Made by a program: the position numbers and the translations under genes. From Pseudomonadota bacterium (GTDB taxonomy: Bacteria; Pseudomonadota; Alphaproteobacteria; Caulobacterales; Aquidulcibacteraceae), in NCBI GenBank assembly GCA_023461135.1, contig JAEWNX010000318.1, positions 1 through 9,682 of the forward strand: a stretch of 9,682 nt of DNA. Reading direction: 5' to 3'. Below the pieces are notes generated by a model that worked only from the letters and a program-made list of their open reading frames with translations, searched no databases and was not told where the DNA came from. This document shows, in pieces, positions 7,218 through 9,682 of the stretch (positions are counted from its first letter, which is position 1; the number at the start of each line of letters is the position of its first letter).

Positions 7218-9682
7218 ATGGCGGACGGGGAATCGTCGGCTCTGCGGGAGCCGAGGACGCTCGTTTATGGTTTCGACGTCAACTCTGGAGCAGACGCTCC
7301 AGAGGCGCATGCCGACGCCCCGCCGCCGCCCCCTGACCCGATCAGGGCCGTGGACAGCTGGGCGCGCTACGTCTGGCGCCACAATCGCGCTAGCGCAGCG
7401 TTGCTGCTGGCGCTTCCGGTCTGGCTGACCATACGAATTGGCTACCAAGCGGCGAGGCTGTTTGGCTGGTTTGGGTATTTTGTTGGCGAGCCGGTGCGTT
7501 GGCTCTACTGGCGGATCTACGAAGCGACAGGACCGATCTGGCGTCTCGCAAAAGCGGTCTTCTGGCGCTTCTACGCCTGGTTCGGACCGGCGGCGCGTCT
7601 GTGTAAGTCGCTCTACTGGGGCCTGGCTGATCTGTTCGCCCCCGTGCAACGCTTAGGCGTCGCCCTTTTCTGGAGCGCCTACGCTCTGGTTGGACCGATC
7701 GCGAGGTTCGGCAAGCGCATCTATTGGCGTCTTTTCCATCGCGTACTCCAAGCGACTTGGCGGGCAGTTAAGTGGGCGTACTGGCGGGGCATATTTCCCC
7801 TCCTTGAGCATCCGGCGCGCCTGCTTGGCTTGTCGTTGGCGCGCACCAAGCGAGTTGCGGAACCGGCCTCGTATAGCGCCAAAGAGGAGCTCATCGACAT
7901 CGCCGGCCTTGGCGATGGCGACGCATTAGTGTGGACGGCGCGCAGTGTGGCGGATTTCGAACCACTATTCGATTTTCTGCCCCGGCTTGGACTCAGTAGA
8001 CCTGCATCCGGCAGCCTCTACATGTTCCTTACCGCGGATCTGGCGGCGGTCGAGCCGAACCAGTTGCGGCTGTTAGGATTGCGGCTGCGCAGCGGCGCAC
8101 CCTTCCGGCGATTGTTCTTTTACGCGCCTTCGTCCGAAACAGCGCGCATCCTGGAAGAGGCATTTGACGCACCGGTTCATGTCGCTGCTGGCGCGGATGT
8201 GGTGGAGTTCGTGGATCTCGTTCGGAGACGCGCGCTGGCCGAAGCCGAGTCTCTGGTCGTTGAAAAGTTCGGTCCGGTCGTTCTGCTGGTCAGCGCGTTG
8301 TGGGGCCGGGTCGGCAGCACGCTCATCTTCGATGCACAGACTGAGTTCCTGATCGAGAACGGCGCGGTCGTCGTGAGGGTGTTCGTCGATCATTATCCTG
8401 GGCATGGCGACAGGCTGGCGCGGCGCACAACGTTGGTGGCGGAAAACCTCACCATCACCTATCCGCACCTTGTCGTTGTCGCCGAGCGCGACGAGGGCCA
8501 GCGCACTCGCGCTAAACTTCGTCGCCAGGCAGATTATGTCGCCGGCTCGGCAGTTCGCCGGCTCGAACTGGAGCTGGCCACCGCCAAGGCTGTCGATGAC
8601 GGCGTGCTGCAATGGGCCGGCGCGGCCGCACGTCTATGCGTAGTCAATCACGCGATGCACATGGCTTTTGCGGAACGCATCACCGCTGCGCCAATCGTGC
8701 TCGAAACTCACGACGTATTGACCGAACAGCTGCAGAGTCACGGTTGGCCGAGATTCGTATCGTTCGCCAAGGAGCCGCAGCACCTGCGCGACCGCGATCA
8801 ACAGGGCATCTGGGCACGTGCGCGCGCATGCGTGAATCTTTCGCCCGAGGATCAAGCGGTGATCGGCCCGCACGCCAAGGCGTCCGTGTTCGTGCGCCCG
8901 ACGGCCATCGCCGCCGCCCCGCGCTTGCGAGTCTGGGATGAGGTAACGACCGCTAACGGTCTGCCAAGTGAGTTCGCCGCTTCGGATGAAATCGACGTTT
9001 TGCTTTGGGGCGACTGGCATGAGGGCAATGCGCGCGCCGTGCAATGGATGTTGGAGACAGTGCGGGAACTTGATCCCGCGTTGATGAGCGCGCGCATCGC
9101 CATCATCGGCCGCGTGACGCGGATTGTGCCGCAGCGGCTGCTGACGCTGCCGAACGTGGTGTCCTGCGGCTTCGTCGACCGGCTAGACGACTTCTTCGGA
9201 CGGGCGAAGGTCGTGGCCATCGCCGACCGGGAAGGCAGCGGTGTCTCAATCAAAGCGATCGAGGCGCTCCGTTACGGCCTGCCCTTTGTCTCCACGCGGC
9301 CCGGCATGCGCGGATTAAATCTTGGCGGCGTCGATTACACACCCGCCGAGACCGCGGCAGCATTCGCCGCCGATCTTGTGATGCTGCTGCAAAGTGGAAG
9401 CGCGCGCACAAGCCGCGCCGAGATCGCGCGGACGTTGTACGAGCGCAACATATCGCACGATGCGTACGAGGACGCCTGGCGCCGGATCGTCGCCCACGCT
9501 GACCCTGAGTTCGCCACGGCCAGCAACGCGCAACGTATGACCGCTGCGCCTCGTGCCAGCGGTTCCGGCGCCTTGGCGCGGATCGCACTTCTTCCCGGCG
9601 TGGCTGCGCCAGCGGCCGCCCCCGCTGAGTCCAACCTTGTCACACCGCCCACCCTGACCGCGGGCGCCCCCCCCCCCCCCCC
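7218..9682 (+). CDS. Large GT-B (GT4-like) glycosyltransferase with Trp/Arg-rich helical repeats at the N-terminus; C-terminus beyond window
   Basis: The frame is open from ATG 7218 to the right edge (821 complete codons, no stop); AGGG at 7208-7211 is a modest ribosome binding site. Order: hydrophilic N-terminus with five prolines (35-39); hydrophobic stretch (about 57-74); Trp/Tyr/Arg-rich amphipathic repeats (92-195); an unrecognised alpha/beta region (about 220-340); a GT-B fold from about 350. The N-terminal Rossmann half starts 'VVLLVSALWGRVGS' (354-367) and reaches 'LETHDV' (495-500). The C-terminal half has 'DVLLWGDW' (593-600), 'NVVSCGFVDRLDDFF' (646-660) and the donor-binding signature REGSGVSIKAIEALRYGLPF (671-690), of the GSGxxxKxxEA kind seen in a GT4 subgroup; the classical EX7E spacing is not exact. 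After about 760 it becomes Ala/Pro-rich and low-complexity, perhaps a linker to another domain. It probably transfers a sugar from a nucleotide donor at the cytoplasmic membrane face; donor and acceptor are unknown. Confidence 0.87.
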   Translation, partial: MADGESSALREPRTLVYGFDVNSGADAPEAHADAPPPPPDPIRAVDSWARYVWRHNRASAALLLALPVWLTIRIGYQAARLFGWFGYFVGEPVRWLYWRIYEATGPIWRLAKAVFWRFYAWFGPAARLCKSLYWGLADLFAPVQRLGVALFWSAYALVGPIARFGKRIYWRLFHRVLQATWRAVKWAYWRGIFPLLEHPARLLGLSLARTKRVAEPASYSAKEELIDIAGLGDGDALVWTARSVADFEPLFDFLPRLGLSRPASGSLYMFLTADLAAVEPNQLRLLGLRLRSGAPFRRLFFYAPSSETARILEEAFDAPVHVAAGADVVEFVDLVRRRALAEAESLVVEKFGPVVLLVSALWGRVGSTLIFDAQTEFLIENGAVVVRVFVDHYPGHGDRLARRTTLVAENLTITYPHLVVVAERDEGQRTRAKLRRQADYVAGSAVRRLELELATAKAVDDGVLQWAGAAARLCVVNHAMHMAFAERITAAPIVLETHDVLTEQLQSHGWPRFVSFAKEPQHLRDRDQQGIWARARACVNLSPEDQAVIGPHAKASVFVRPTAIAAAPRLRVWDEVTTANGLPSEFAASDEIDVLLWGDWHEGNARAVQWMLETVRELDPALMSARIAIIGRVTRIVPQRLLTLPNVVSCGFVDRLDDFFGRAKVVAIADREGSGVSIKAIEALRYGLPFVSTRPGMRGLNLGGVDYTPAETAAAFAADLVMLLQSGSARTSRAEIARTLYERNISHDAYEDAWRRIVAHADPEFATASNAQRMTAAPRASGSGALARIALLPGVAAPAAAPAESNLVTPPTLTAGAPPPP
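7491..7802 (+). repeat. 18-residue (54-base) amphipathic Trp/Arg repeats in the glycosyltransferase N-terminus
   Basis: Residues 92-195 fall into successive units: PVRWLYWRIYEATG, PIWRLAKAVFWRFYAWFG, PAARLCKSLYWGLADLFA, PVQRLGVALFWSAYALVG, PIARFGKRIYWRLFHRVL, QATWRAVKWAYWRGIFPLL. Prolines sit at 106, 124, 142 and 160; the Trp of the [FY]W pair at 98, 116, 134, 152, 170 and 189; Arg at 109, 127, 145 and 163. The first unit is 4 residues short. The DNA copies are diverged at the codon level, so the pattern is kept in the protein and is not a recent DNA expansion. Eighteen residues equal five alpha-helical turns, so the equivalent positions fall on one helix face. Confidence 0.9.
9667..9682. repeat. 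Poly-C tract at the right edge
   Basis: The window ends in 16 consecutive C, inside the open glycosyltransferase frame, where they read as prolines. The preceding codons are already Ala/Pro-rich, so coding is possible, but a pure homopolymer at a sequence end is also a typical assembly or sequencing artefact. Its true length is uncertain. Confidence 0.8.

Noticed and set aside
7043..7219. Upstream in-frame extension of wzm beginning at ATG 7219
   Set aside because: AGGAG is correctly placed before ATG 7042, and the extension would use up the whole divergent promoter region and overlap the start of the glycosyltransferase gene. Its sequence is not permease-like.
7135..7428. GTG-initiated 97-codon frame after GGAGG at 7131-7135
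   Set aside because: The Shine-Dalgarno bases overlap the GTG itself, and the frame runs out of phase through the glycosyltransferase start with no recognisable product.
7491..7802. 54-base periodicity as a DNA-level satellite or CRISPR-like array
   Set aside because: The codons have diverged between units while the amino-acid pattern persists, so the periodicity belongs to the protein.
8073..8612. 179-codon open frame on the minus strand inside the glycosyltransferase gene
   Set aside because: It is antisense to a continuous frame with GT-B features; its translation has no recognisable domain.

Overview
The window is GC-rich, densely packed bacterial DNA. It carries a type I secretion system next to a polysaccharide-export and glycosyltransferase cluster. 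PrtD-like secretion genes, a serralysin-type RTX protease, a short RfbE-like Wzt and a Wzm permease together suggest an alphaproteobacterium, perhaps a Caulobacterales or Hyphomonadales relative. That placement is inference from protein style; no rRNA or other marker is present.

Layout: (1) 1-1929, minus strand: a two-gene operon for type I secretion, the PrtD-type ABC transporter followed by the start of an HlyD/PrtE-type adaptor that runs off the left edge. Their stop and start codons overlap (ATGA). (2) 1930-2127: divergent promoter region. (3) 2128-5442, plus strand: a 1104-residue secreted zinc metalloprotease with a PPC domain, a serralysin-type catalytic domain, RTX calcium-binding repeats, three 90-residue tandem repeats and a C-terminal secretion domain. 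(4) 5446-7042, minus strand: wzm and wzt, the membrane and ATPase subunits of an ABC polysaccharide exporter, converging on the protease gene with only 3 bases between the stop codons. (5) 7043-7217: second divergent intergenic region. (6) 7218-9682, plus strand: a large glycosyltransferase whose reading frame stays open to the right edge, where the sequence ends in a run of 16 C.

Likely joint function: the transporter and adaptor, with an outer-membrane TolC-type channel not in view, probably export the adjacent protease, which has a C-terminal secretion domain and no signal peptide. The wzm/wzt pair exports a lipid-linked glycan, and the glycosyltransferase probably helps build it or another surface glycan. 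The juxtaposition resembles Caulobacter, where type I export of surface-layer proteins and LPS synthesis genes are neighbours.

The most unusual feature is in the glycosyltransferase N-terminus: a Trp/Arg-rich block of amphipathic repeats with an 18-residue period, which I do not recognise from any named family.
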